DNA from: Corallococcus caeni
Lineage (GTDB): Bacteria; Myxococcota; Myxococcia; Myxococcales; Myxococcaceae
Direction: 5' to 3'
DNA: 64,000 nucleotides
Assembly (NCBI RefSeq): GCF_036245865.1
Contig: NZ_BTTW01000007.1
Span: 372,001 to 436,000 of the forward strand
Part shown: piece by piece, positions 16,723 through 24,813 of the stretch
Numbering within the stretch: position 1 is the first letter of the stretch
Layout: each line of letters starts with the position of its first letter
The notes under the pieces: model-generated
What the model saw: the letters and a program-made list of their open reading frames with translations, nothing else
Databases searched by the model: none
Told to the model about the DNA's origin: nothing
Program-made: the position numbers and the translations under genes

Positions 16723-17955
16723 ATGCGCGGTAGCAGTGCCGAAAGGCTTTCATCCGTCGAACACGGCTCCGGCGGAGTGACAGTCCGGGATGCCGGTGCG
16801 GCGTTCTGGAAGGACGGTGGCGCGCGTGATTGGGATTGCTGGGTTCCCGAGGGACACTTCAATCTCAGCCAGCGCTTCCTCAAGTGCGCCCAGCACATCC
16901 AGATGGAGGGGTTCCATCAGGTGCCTGTCACGCTGAGCGACGGGCGCGGGCAGCCTGTCGGTGTCGCCGCCACGTATCGCAACACCATCGACGGGGCGGA
17001 CCTTGGCAATGAACGGATCCAGCAGGCCGTTCACCTGGTGCGCGGCGCGGCTCCGCGCTTCCTGAAGTACGGCGTCATCGAAGTCGGCAACCCTGCCGGG
17101 GTGGGATTCCCGGTGCGCTCGTCGCTGTCCAGCACCGAAGCCATCACGACCCTGGCGCGCTGGGCGCAAGCGGAGGCGGACCGGCAGCGTTCGTCGCTGG
17201 TCGTCATCCGGGACATCGAGCCCACGGTCGCGCCTGACGCCGTGGAGGTGCTCCGTCGCCTGGGCTTCGTGCCCTCGCCGCTTCCGGCGGCGTTCGTCGT
17301 CCCGCTGCCGTTCACCTCGTTCAATGAATACAAGGCCCACATGCGGGCTCGCTACCGGGCGCGGTTGGCGGGGTGCATGAAGGAGACGGCCTCGCTTCGC
17401 GTCGAGGTGGTGGAGCAGTTCGCGGAGCTTGCGCCACAACTCACGGCGCTGTGGCGGACCCTCTACGACCGCGCCACCCAGTACCGGCGGCTGGTCCTCA
17501 CCGAGGGCTTCTTCGCCTCCGCCAGCGACATGCCCGAGGCGAAGGTGATGCTGCTGCGCCGGCCTGATGACAGCGTCGCCGGGTTCGGGCTGCTGTTCCT
17601 CGACGGTCCCATGCTGCGGTTCTCCTGCACCGGCTTCTCGCGAGAGGCGGCGCTGGAGGAGGGCGTCTACTTCCGGCTGCTGTACGAGGTCGTCCGCTAC
17701 GCCATCGAGCATGGCTGCAAGGCGGTCAACATGGGGATGACCACGGCCGGGCCGAAGATGAGCGTCGGTGCCCAGCCCGTCCACGTGTCGGCCTGGATCT
17801 GGCACCGCTCGGCCTTGCAGCGTCAGGGATTGGGCTGGCTCACCCAGAACCTGATGAAGCCGCCGCCTCCCGTGGAGCGGAACGTCTTCAAGGAGGACGT
17901 CCCCCTGTTCCAGGACCCGGCGCTGTCGGAGCAGCCGGTCACGCCCCGGCCCTGA
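16723..17955 (+). CDS. GNAT/FemAB-like acyltransferase
   Basis: A 410-residue protein with an excellent start: GGAGGA at 16712-16717, then ATG 16723. The N-terminal third is not recognised. The C-terminal half (EYKAHMRARYRARLAG, LVLTEGFFASASDMPEAKVMLLRR, FSREAALEEGVYFRLLYEVVRYAIEHGCKAVNMG) has the layout of BioF2/FemAB-like GNAT enzymes, which transfer acyl or aminoacyl groups. The last 17 bases overlap the 3' end of the convergent acyltransferase gene. A second FemAB-like protein is encoded at 20038-21168, which suggests this gene belongs to the same pathway. Substrate unknown. Confidence 0.65.
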   Translation: MRGSSAERLSSVEHGSGGVTVRDAGAAFWKDGGARDWDCWVPEGHFNLSQRFLKCAQHIQMEGFHQVPVTLSDGRGQPVGVAATYRNTIDGADLGNERIQQAVHLVRGAAPRFLKYGVIEVGNPAGVGFPVRSSLSSTEAITTLARWAQAEADRQRSSLVVIRDIEPTVAPDAVEVLRRLGFVPSPLPAAFVVPLPFTSFNEYKAHMRARYRARLAGCMKETASLRVEVVEQFAELAPQLTALWRTLYDRATQYRRLVLTEGFFASASDMPEAKVMLLRRPDDSVAGFGLLFLDGPMLRFSCTGFSREAALEEGVYFRLLYEVVRYAIEHGCKAVNMGMTTAGPKMSVGAQPVHVSAWIWHRSALQRQGLGWLTQNLMKPPPPVERNVFKEDVPLFQDPALSEQPVTPRP

Positions 17956-19351
17956 GCCGTTCACCGATGTCCAGCCGGATGGCCTCCTGCACGTGGGGCC
18001 AGTCCGCCAGGTTTCGCGCCAGCGTCCGGAAGTGCTCCCTCCGGACGCTCACCCGCACCACCTGCTTCATCCGGCCGTCCTCCATGCGGGGCAGGACCGT
18101 GCTGTGGAAGGCCGGCAACAACAGCCACTTGTTGAGCTGCGAGCTCCTCAGCAGCGTGACGAAGGCCGCGCCGTCGAAGCGCACGTGCGCCAGTTCCTGA
18201 CTGGTCCAGTTGGAGGAATAGACGCGGTCCCTCCCGAGCAGCCAGTGGTGATACACGCTGGCTTGGCTGGTGTTGCGGCGCCAGTAGTCCGCCCAGTGCA
18301 GGTCCTCGCACAGCTGCGTCCGGCCATAGGCAGACACCACGGCCCGGTTGCGGAGGGCCAGCTCGGTGACGCTCGAGTTCCACAGGTCCGCGCGCCTCAG
18401 CACCGCGGACGCGTTCCCCAGGCAGTTGGCCACCGACCCCGGTGGCGCGCCCAGCAGCTCGCGGACGTCGATGGGGAAGTACAGGCCCACTTCGGAGGAC
18501 GCTCGTGGATCGCGGGTGCACTCGCCGAAGAACTTCAGCAGCGTCGCGTTGACCACGTCGTTGGTGGACACCTTCGTGCCCGAGGCCTGCGCCTGGGTCT
18601 TGATGGCGTCGACGCCGTCCTCGTCCAGGAAGAGGCAGACGGGCACGGCATCCGTCACGGCCTGCTTCAGGTAGCGCGCGATGCCCAGCGCCGCCTTCGC
18701 GCGCGAGATGTGGACGATCCCGTGACGGCCCTGCCTGGAGGGCTGGACGCCGGCCGCTTCGCCCGGCTCGCCCAGGTGCCTCCAGATGTCTCGCCGGTCG
18801 AACACCGGCGGTTCGCCGGGCCCGTGGTCCGGGTCGCTGTAGGCGTCGGAGACCGCTCGCAGGAAGTCGTAGATGCCATGCAGGTCCGTCAGCGCGTGGT
18901 TCCAGCTCAGGCCCACCACGGAGGCGTCACGGAAGTGCGTGAGCTTCAGGTGTAGCAGCGGGCGGCGCCCGTCGTGGCTCGGCGGCTTCCCGGGGGCCAG
19001 CCGGGAGACGAAGTCCCCTGAGTAGAGGATCCTCCGGTCTCCCGTGGGGAAGGGCGCGTCGACCTCGTCGAGGTCCAGGCCGACGGCGCTCATGCCCTCA
19101 CGGACCCCGGGGCGCGGCGGGTGGTGGCAGATGACCAGCACCGCGTCTTCCTGCTGCCTCAGGGTGCCGTGGAAGAACGGATAGCGGATCAGCGTCGCGC
19201 GGAGTGCCTGGGTGAAGCGCTCGGTGTCGATCCTCCCGCTGAAGACCGCCGCGAAGCTCACGAACATGTCCTTGAGCGCGACGTCCACGGCGCTCAGCGC
19301 CCACGTCCGCTTCAGCGGTTCGGAAGGGGTGAGGACTCGCTGCCGTGTCAT
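17939..19351 (-). CDS. BAHD/transferase-family acyltransferase
   Basis: A 470-residue protein with two-lobed condensation-like architecture. The catalytic HxxxD is NHALTD (WNHALTDLHG, about residue 167), followed by a downstream lobe with TNDVVNATLLKFF and YFPIDVRELLG. The latter resembles the 'N-x-x-R' platform of plant-type BAHD and fungal Tri101 acyltransferases (PF02458) more than NRPS condensation domains. The classical DFGWG motif is not obvious. Such enzymes esterify or amidate small alcohols and amines using acyl-CoA. It is the last of seven packed minus-strand genes, 30 bases after the PaiB-type gene. Confidence 0.7.
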   Translation of the reverse strand: MTRQRVLTPSEPLKRTWALSAVDVALKDMFVSFAAVFSGRIDTERFTQALRATLIRYPFFHGTLRQQEDAVLVICHHPPRPGVREGMSAVGLDLDEVDAPFPTGDRRILYSGDFVSRLAPGKPPSHDGRRPLLHLKLTHFRDASVVGLSWNHALTDLHGIYDFLRAVSDAYSDPDHGPGEPPVFDRRDIWRHLGEPGEAAGVQPSRQGRHGIVHISRAKAALGIARYLKQAVTDAVPVCLFLDEDGVDAIKTQAQASGTKVSTNDVVNATLLKFFGECTRDPRASSEVGLYFPIDVRELLGAPPGSVANCLGNASAVLRRADLWNSSVTELALRNRAVVSAYGRTQLCEDLHWADYWRRNTSQASVYHHWLLGRDRVYSSNWTSQELAHVRFDGAAFVTLLRSSQLNKWLLLPAFHSTVLPRMEDGRMKQVVRVSVRREHFRTLARNLADWPHVQEAIRLDIGERLRAGA

Positions 19352-19381
19352 GTGCGGGGGCCTCCGGCGAGAGGAACTGCG

Positions 19382-20017
19382 TCAGGGTTTTGTGCGCGTG
19401 CGCGACCGCTCGCGCATCAGCTCGACCAGGGCCAGCGCCTCGCCGCCCTGTCCCGCCAGCGCTTCCATCATTCCCGCCTGGTCTTCCGCCGAGCGGTTCT
19501 GGCCCAGCTTGAACTTGCCCTGGAGCTCCTCGATGGGCAGCTCGAAGCCGACGATCTGCTCCAGCATCCGCGCGTGCTGCTCATCGGACAGGCGGGTGTC
19601 GTGCCCCGGGGCTCCGATGGCGGGCTCGTACTCCGCGATCATCGCGTCGATCAGCTTGGTCAGCTCCGCTTGTGTGTCGATGACCCGGGGCCGCCCGAGC
19701 GCGTGTACCACCGCGTAGTTCCAGGTCGGCACCGAGGGCCGCACCTTGTACCAGGTGGGGGAGATGTAGGCGTGGGGGCCATGGAAGACGCAGGTCACCT
19801 GCCGCTCGCCGTCGAAGTCCTTCCAGTGCGGATTGGCTCGCGCCACGTGTCCCAGCAGCGTGCCCTTGTCGCCACGGCCGGGCACCAGCACCAGCGGCAC
19901 GTGTGAGACGTTGGTGCCGGAGCCGTGCGAGATGACGGTGCTGAAGCTGTGCTGCTTCATGAACGCGTGCAGCGCGGGGAGGTCCGACTCCTGGAAGGTG
20001 CGGGGCGTGTAGAGCAT
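19382..20017 (-). CDS. PaiB-type FMN-binding protein
   Basis: A 211-residue protein matching the family named after Bacillus PaiB ('FMN-binding negative transcriptional regulator'). It starts MLYTPRTFQESD, with SHVPLVL, GHVARANPHWKDF, VFHGPHAYISPTWY and VPTWNYAVVHALG as signature stretches, and it has the usual length. The fold is a split-barrel flavin-binding domain. Whether it regulates transcription or is a small flavoenzyme is open; its position in a biosynthetic-looking operon allows either role. It lies 20 bases after the FemAB-like gene. Confidence 0.85.
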   Translation of the reverse strand: MLYTPRTFQESDLPALHAFMKQHSFSTVISHGSGTNVSHVPLVLVPGRGDKGTLLGHVARANPHWKDFDGERQVTCVFHGPHAYISPTWYKVRPSVPTWNYAVVHALGRPRVIDTQAELTKLIDAMIAEYEPAIGAPGHDTRLSDEQHARMLEQIVGFELPIEELQGKFKLGQNRSAEDQAGMMEALAGQGGEALALVELMRERSRTRTKP

Positions 20018-20037
20018 GCGGTCCTCGACGAGGGCGG

Positions 20038-21168
20038 TCAGATGCTCAGGGCGGAGAACACCCTGGGCCCGACCGCGTTGTAGATGCGTCGGAGCAACGA
20101 CCAGGACAGCCTTGCACGCCAGGAGAGGTGAGAGAAGCAGAGCAGTTCGTACTCGGTCAGCGGCGTGGCCCCTCGCTTCTGCTTGAACTGCCCGGAGCCC
20201 GAGCTCAGGTTGAGCGGCAGACCCCGCTGTTCGGCCAGCTGCATCAGGTGGCTCATCCCCGCCCGGTACAGGCCGTGCTTGCGCGACAGCACCGGGTCGT
20301 GGCCCACCACGGAGCCGATCAGCTCTCCGCCCGCGACGAAGCAGGTGACGAAGTAGGCGAGGCGTCCCTCCACCTCGATGCCGTAGACCTCCAGCAGCCC
20401 CTGCCGGAACACCTCCTCGAACCAGGCCTCCGTGAAGAAGGCGTTATGGTCGGAGTACTTGTCGATGTAGAGCGCCCGGTACAGCTCGCGCAGCCGGTCG
20501 ATGGCGCCCGGCTCGGCGGCCGTGAGCCGGCGCAGGTTCGCGCGGTGCTGGTTCAGCAGGTTGCGGTCCTGCCGGAACTCCCGGGGCGGCTTCTTCCCTT
20601 CCTCGTGCCGCCACACGTACATCTGCCGGTTGAAGATGGCGTGCAGCGCCGCGCCCGGGCGCTCCCGGGCCACCGCCGCCGCCGTCTCCGCGGTGGCCCG
20701 CTTGAAGACGAAGGCGTGATCCGGGAAGCGCTCGCGCAGCGCCTGCGTCAGCCTTTCAAGCTGCTCCGGCGTGAAGCGAAGCGCCGGCCCCGTGGCCACC
20801 ATCCAGTGGTTCACGTAGACGACCCGGTCCAGGTGCCTGGGGCGGATGACCGTCCGCACGGCGCGGATGAACGCGAGGAGCGCCCGCCGCGTCCCGGGCT
20901 CCTTCACGGAGGCCACGAACTCCTCCGCGTAGGTGATGTAGTTGATGAACGGCGACGTGAGGTAGCAGTCGCTGTCCGCGCCGTCGTTGACGATGAGCGG
21001 TGTCACCTCGCCATCCACGTCCGCCAGCAGGACCCGGTGGCGGGTGTTCCCGATGAACGGCGTGGTGCCGCGCTCGACGTAGTGGCCGACGAGCTTCGAC
21101 GCAAGTCGCGCGCTGTCGCTGCCCTCCGTGGACGGAGGGGCGCGCTCAATGAGCCTGACCGGAGCCAT
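20038..21168 (-). CDS. FemAB/GNAT-like protein in the unknown biosynthetic operon
   Basis: A 376-residue protein. Its start overlaps the end of the preceding hydroxylase-like gene by 23 bases. The C-terminal part (LRELYRALYIDKYSDHNAFFTEAWFEEVF, ELIGSVVGHDPVLSRKHGLYRAGMSHLMQLAEQRGLPLNL) has the layout of a GNAT domain of the FemAB/peptidoglycan-interpeptide type. The N-terminal part (about residues 30-180) is unassigned. It probably transfers an acyl or aminoacyl group. It is remotely similar in plan to the 16723-17955 product. Confidence 0.6.
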   Translation of the reverse strand: MAPVRLIERAPPSTEGSDSARLASKLVGHYVERGTTPFIGNTRHRVLLADVDGEVTPLIVNDGADSDCYLTSPFINYITYAEEFVASVKEPGTRRALLAFIRAVRTVIRPRHLDRVVYVNHWMVATGPALRFTPEQLERLTQALRERFPDHAFVFKRATAETAAAVARERPGAALHAIFNRQMYVWRHEEGKKPPREFRQDRNLLNQHRANLRRLTAAEPGAIDRLRELYRALYIDKYSDHNAFFTEAWFEEVFRQGLLEVYGIEVEGRLAYFVTCFVAGGELIGSVVGHDPVLSRKHGLYRAGMSHLMQLAEQRGLPLNLSSGSGQFKQKRGATPLTEYELLCFSHLSWRARLSWSLLRRIYNAVGPRVFSALSI

Positions 21169-22030
21169 GGCGCACGTCGAACGAGTACACCGGGGTCGTG
21201 CCCACGGTGAGCGTCACATCCCGCACCGCTTCGCCACGGAACGTGTAGCGCAGGCGCGCCTCCGGCCCCATGCCCAGCAGGTCCACCGTGTCCTCCGACA
21301 CCGGCACGGCCTTCAGCATCGGCTGCTCGTTGACGAAGATGCACAGCTCGTTGTCCACCATGCGCATGCCGCCCCTGGCCTCGGCCGTCAGCGGCGCGAG
21401 CCCGGTGCCGGGCAGGCTGAAGCCCTGGGGGAGGGTGAAGTCGAAGGCGAAGCGCTCGACGATGCGCGGATCCAGCTCCGCTTCCGTGACTTCGCTCCCC
21501 ATCGCCTGGAGCGACGGCGGGACTTGCTGGGGCGGGAAGAGGTGGAGCAAGGCGTCGTCCGCCGTCACGTCCAGCACCAGGTGGATGCGGGCCACAGTGC
21601 TCTTGTTCACGCCGTGGTGCGGCAGCGAGAAGTCGCCGTACCAGAACTCCCCCGCGCGCCAGACACACCGCTGGCCGCCCACGAAGAACTCCACGTCGGG
21701 GTGGGTGACGACGGGGATGTGGAGCCGGACGATGCGCTTGGAGAGGAACGCGTCCGAATGCTCGCGGATGACGCCGCCGGGCTCCAGGCGCAGCAGGCGC
21801 GCCAGCCGCAGCTTCAGCCCCAGGCCCGAGAGCAGGTCGCGCAGGTAGGGGGCCTGCTCCAGCACGGGCGACGCCCCCGACGTGGCGGAGTGCAGACAGA
21901 TGGAGGTCCACCCTTGATGGCCTTCGCCCGGGTAGCCCGCGGGCAGGGCTTCCACCTGACGCCGGACGGCGTGGTACGCCTCTTCCAGCGCCTGCGGGTC
22001 GAACGTCTTCGTCAGCTTCACGGCATGCAT
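21146..22030 (-). CDS. Aspartyl/asparaginyl beta-hydroxylase-type Fe(II)/2-oxoglutarate oxygenase
   Basis: A 294-residue protein. Residues about 60-180 match the Asp/Asn beta-hydroxylase family (PF05118): LEPGGVIREHSDAF supplies the first iron ligand with the usual His...Asp spacing, RLHIPVVTHPDVEFFVGG is the central strand, and LPHHGVNKSTVARIHLVLDV contains the second His and the 2-oxoglutarate-binding Arg. The C-terminal ~100 residues are extra and unassigned. The same family includes OlsC, which hydroxylates ornithine lipids, as well as amino-acid hydroxylases of natural-product pathways. It lies 13 bases after the BtaA-like gene and overlaps the next gene. Confidence 0.82.
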   Translation of the reverse strand: MHAVKLTKTFDPQALEEAYHAVRRQVEALPAGYPGEGHQGWTSICLHSATSGASPVLEQAPYLRDLLSGLGLKLRLARLLRLEPGGVIREHSDAFLSKRIVRLHIPVVTHPDVEFFVGGQRCVWRAGEFWYGDFSLPHHGVNKSTVARIHLVLDVTADDALLHLFPPQQVPPSLQAMGSEVTEAELDPRIVERFAFDFTLPQGFSLPGTGLAPLTAEARGGMRMVDNELCIFVNEQPMLKAVPVSEDTVDLLGMGPEARLRYTFRGEAVRDVTLTVGTTPVYSFDVRHGSGQAH

Positions 22031-22043
22031 GGGACGGCGCTCC

Positions 22044-23123
22044 TCAAGAACGTCGTTGATAGAGATGGATCCGCCAGAGCTGCGTGCGCTCCCGGGCGAT
22101 GGCGTCCTGGTAGCCGTCGGAGACGACCTCGTAGCCCTGGACCTCCGGGGCGGCCACGCGCAGGTGTCCCCGGGTGACGACCAGGGCGTCCGGCGTGAGG
22201 CCGGGCTTCATCGCGTTCAGGAAGTCGCGCTCGCGCTCCGGTGGGAGGAACGAGGGCACGTCGGAGAGCGACACGAAGTCCACGCCCCGCTGCTCCTGGA
22301 CGTGCTGGATGATGTCGCCCCGGACGTACTCGATGTCGGTGTCGCGCGCGGCCCGCTGCGCCGCCAGGAAGACGTCGGCGTCGCACTCGATGGGGTAGCC
22401 CTCCGGGTAGCGGAGCTCTCCGAAGAAGACCAGCTGGAGGAAGAAGCTGGAGCGCACCGGCAGCGTGCGGAAGAGCCGGTCGAAGATGTCCCAGTAGATG
22501 CGGAACGCGCTGCCCGGGAGGTTCTTCTTCGGGAAGTCCCCCCGGTAGAGCAGCGAGTTGAGCACCGCCGAGTTCCCCATCAAGAGGAGCACCAGCTTCC
22601 AGGCTCCCTTGGGGAACCCGCCGTCCAGATACGTGCGCTGACCCGCGACGTCCGGCTGGTCGAACATCCTCCGCCCGCGCTGGCCGGTGAACAGCCCGAC
22701 GAAGCGCGACAGCGTGCGCAGCATCCCCTCGAAGCGGCCCAGGTAGACGATGCGCTCGCCGGCCTGGACCGCCTTCCACACGGGGTCCAACGCCGTCCGC
22801 GCGGAGCCCGACAGGGGCAGGGTGGCGAGCAGCTCCAGCCGACGCTGGATGGACATGGCCTCGTAGCCCAGGAGCCCCAGGTACTCCGCGTGGTTCAGCT
22901 GGCGGAGCGCGGCGATGCGCAGCTCGGTGAGCGCGAGCTGGGTGTCGGAGATGTCCACGCACGTCAGCTTCCGGGGCGCGCGGGCGAGGAGCGGCACCAC
23001 GCGCCCGCCGCTGCCGGCGACGGCCACCACGTGCCGGGCATCCGCCGGCAGGGCGTGCAGCTCGACGCTGGAGTCCTCGTCGCCGAGCGAATAGTTCAGG
23101 TGGCTGAAGTAGGCGCGTGCCAT
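22044..23123 (-). CDS. BtaA-like (DUF3419) S-adenosylmethionine 3-amino-3-carboxypropyl transferase
   Basis: A 359-residue protein. The SAM-binding fold is visible at the N-terminus: VVAVAGSGGRVVPLL, then CVDISDTQLALTELRIAALRQL, and SFRIYWDIF-type helices later. This is the layout of DUF3419/BtaA. BtaA moves the aminocarboxypropyl group of S-adenosylmethionine onto diacylglycerol, the first step of betaine-lipid synthesis. No BtaB (N-methyltransferase) gene is present in the window, so a canonical betaine lipid is not implied. The acceptor here is unknown. It lies 10 bases after the diiron-enzyme gene. Confidence 0.75.
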   Translation of the reverse strand: MARAYFSHLNYSLGDEDSSVELHALPADARHVVAVAGSGGRVVPLLARAPRKLTCVDISDTQLALTELRIAALRQLNHAEYLGLLGYEAMSIQRRLELLATLPLSGSARTALDPVWKAVQAGERIVYLGRFEGMLRTLSRFVGLFTGQRGRRMFDQPDVAGQRTYLDGGFPKGAWKLVLLLMGNSAVLNSLLYRGDFPKKNLPGSAFRIYWDIFDRLFRTLPVRSSFFLQLVFFGELRYPEGYPIECDADVFLAAQRAARDTDIEYVRGDIIQHVQEQRGVDFVSLSDVPSFLPPERERDFLNAMKPGLTPDALVVTRGHLRVAAPEVQGYEVVSDGYQDAIARERTQLWRIHLYQRRS

Positions 23124-23133
23124 GGCGTGGGGC

Positions 23134-23856
23134 TCACAGCGCCTTGAGGAAGGCGGCCCGCTCGCTGCGCCCGTCGACGAGCTGGGCGTAGGCGTCCGCC
23201 ACCTCGTCCATCATCCGCCACGTCAGCCGCAGGCTGGTCTCCATCACCTGGGCCACGTCCTCCCAGTCCTCGGGCGTCCTGCACTTCTTGGCGATCATCT
23301 CGTCGACCGCCTGCGAGTGCTCCGCGTCGATGTCCGAGTGCGCGACGAAGAAGGTCATCTGCGCCGGGGTGAGCCCCAGCGTCTTCTGCACCTTGCCCAG
23401 GAGCGGCCGGATGTAGTCGTAGCAGCTCTCCGCCCAGAAGCTGTACCCCAGGCGCTGCAAGGGATTGCCCTGGTAGGAGACCCAGTACAGGTACGCGATG
23501 AGGACCTCCGTCGCCGGCAGGGCGCGCGGGATGGGGAACCCCGGCGCAAGGCCCATGCTGGCCACGTCGTGCAGGGCCATCTGCTCGTGGCCGACCTCCT
23601 CCTCCGCGTGGTTGAAACAGAACTTCTGGTAGTGCCGGTCGTCCTCACAGCGCACGCCCACCAGCGCCTGGTTGCGGGCGTTGTGACGTGTGTAGTGATA
23701 CGTCTCAATCAGATACAGCGCGTAGAGCGCCTTGGTGACCTCACCCTGCTGGACGGTGCGGACGAAGCGGGACTGGGCCAGGAGCTCGTCCCAGACCTGG
23801 GAGCGGCGGTGCTTCAGGGCCTCCAGGCCGGGGGCTGCCTGTGTCGTGTCGGTCAT
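23134..23856 (-). CDS. Heme-oxygenase-like diiron oxidase (iron-containing redox enzyme family)
   Basis: A 240-residue all-helical protein. The ligand pattern of heme-oxygenase-like diiron enzymes is visible: E in LIETYHYTRH, then HAEEEVGHE on helix 3, and HSDIDAEHS near the end (E/H/E...H/D/H). The superfamily includes UndA (fatty-acid decarboxylase), BesC (lysine C-C cleavage) and N-oxygenases of natural-product pathways. The reaction here is therefore an O2-dependent oxidation or cleavage of an amino acid or acyl chain, not predictable further. Its ATG overlaps the stop of the upstream acyltransferase as ATGA. Confidence 0.8.
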   Translation of the reverse strand: MTDTTQAAPGLEALKHRRSQVWDELLAQSRFVRTVQQGEVTKALYALYLIETYHYTRHNARNQALVGVRCEDDRHYQKFCFNHAEEEVGHEQMALHDVASMGLAPGFPIPRALPATEVLIAYLYWVSYQGNPLQRLGYSFWAESCYDYIRPLLGKVQKTLGLTPAQMTFFVAHSDIDAEHSQAVDEMIAKKCRTPEDWEDVAQVMETSLRLTWRMMDEVADAYAQLVDGRSERAAFLKAL

Positions 23857-24587
23857 GTCTGTTCCACCTCAACCAAGCGGGAGTAGGCGTCCGGTGAGTC
23901 ATTCAGCCGGAGGCGGGTGAGTCGTTCGGACATCCGGGTGCTCGCGGCGATGAGCTGCGGCCAGGTGCCCGCCATCAGCGTGTAGGGCTGGGGGCCCCGC
24001 ATGGGCACGCGGTGCTGCTCCTCCGAGGACGCGGCTAGCCCGTAGCGCTCGAACACGGTGCGCGCGGCCCGGCGGCACAGCCCGACGATGCCGATGTAGC
24101 CCTCCGTCATGGCCCAGGTGCACGCCGCGACGAGCAGGCGCGGCGTGACGGAGGGGCTGCGCGCCTCCGGGTCCACGACCAGGCGGCTGAACTCCGCGTA
24201 GCCGTGGAACCGGGACGCCTCACCCTCCAGGGAGGGCGCGAGCGCCTGGAACTCGAAGGGGCCGGGCGTGATGCGCAGGCTGCCCACGAGCTGGCCGTCG
24301 CGGCTGGCGTGGAAGTGCGCGCTGCGCTCGTCCAGCTCCAGCCGCCAGTCCAGCTGGAGCTGCTCGGGGCTCAGCAGGTAGCTCAGCCGCGCCCGGTACT
24401 GGGCGTCGCGGAACTGGCGCACGCGCTCGACCTCGGCGGGGGTCGTCGCATGGAAGAAGGGGCCTGCCAACACCACGGGCGTCTGGCCCGCGCCGAGCCG
24501 GGCCATCCGCGTCTCCAGGACGCTCATCGCCGCGAGACGGGAGGCGAGCTCCTCGTCGCGGGATGCGCCACCACCTGTATCAGCCAC
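23853..24587 (-). CDS. FeeM-like N-acyl amino acid synthase (GNAT fold)
   Basis: A 244-residue protein. GTG 24587 follows GGGGGAAG and is chosen over the long open frame reaching 24800, which runs into intergenic DNA. The core FRDAQYRARLSYLLSP, then GSLRITPGPFEF, EFSRLVVDPEARSPSVTPRLLVAACTWAMTEG and CRRAARTVFERYGL, resembles long-chain N-acyl amino acid synthases (FeeM) and the related autoinducer-synthase fold. These take an acyl chain from acyl-ACP and put it on an amino acid. It is the first gene of the seven-gene operon and so may supply the acylated starting compound. Confidence 0.65.
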   Translation of the reverse strand: MADTGGGASRDEELASRLAAMSVLETRMARLGAGQTPVVLAGPFFHATTPAEVERVRQFRDAQYRARLSYLLSPEQLQLDWRLELDERSAHFHASRDGQLVGSLRITPGPFEFQALAPSLEGEASRFHGYAEFSRLVVDPEARSPSVTPRLLVAACTWAMTEGYIGIVGLCRRAARTVFERYGLAASSEEQHRVPMRGPQPYTLMAGTWPQLIAASTRMSERLTRLRLNDSPDAYSRLVEVEQT

Positions 24588-24666
24588 GGACTTCCCCCTC
24601 TGACTCTCGCAATGCTGCCGCTGGCGGCGGGCGCCGACGCAAAGGCATACGTGTTCAAGGAATTGG

Positions 24667-24684
24667 AGGCGAGGTGTCTCGCCT
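24667..24684. promoter_or_regulatory. Dyad upstream of the seven-gene operon
   Basis: AGGCGAG (24667-24673), GTGT, CTCGCCT (24678-24684), perfect 7-base arms, about 80 bases upstream of the first start codon (24587). It is a candidate operator. I could not identify a convincing -35/-10 pair beside it. Confidence 0.35.
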
Positions 24685-24813
24685 GCAACAGAACAGTCGC
24701 CTGGATCGGCATGCCGCGTAAAGCGCGCCAGGGGTAGACATCCCGTCGCGGCGGGAGACTCCCTTGCGAGTAGAGCGCTTGCCCATTCGAGGCAAGACAC
24801 CGCACGTCCGGGG

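Noticed and set aside
24778-24796. Inverted repeat CTTGCC/GGCAAG after the DUF3014 gene as a terminator
   Set aside because: Arms are only six bases and no T-run follows on the minus strand; too weak to call.
23853-24800. Longer version of the FeeM-like protein starting at 24800
   Set aside because: The first 71 codons would run through intergenic DNA that contains a dyad, and the encoded stretch is Cys/Arg-rich with no family similarity. GTG 24587 has a good ribosome site.
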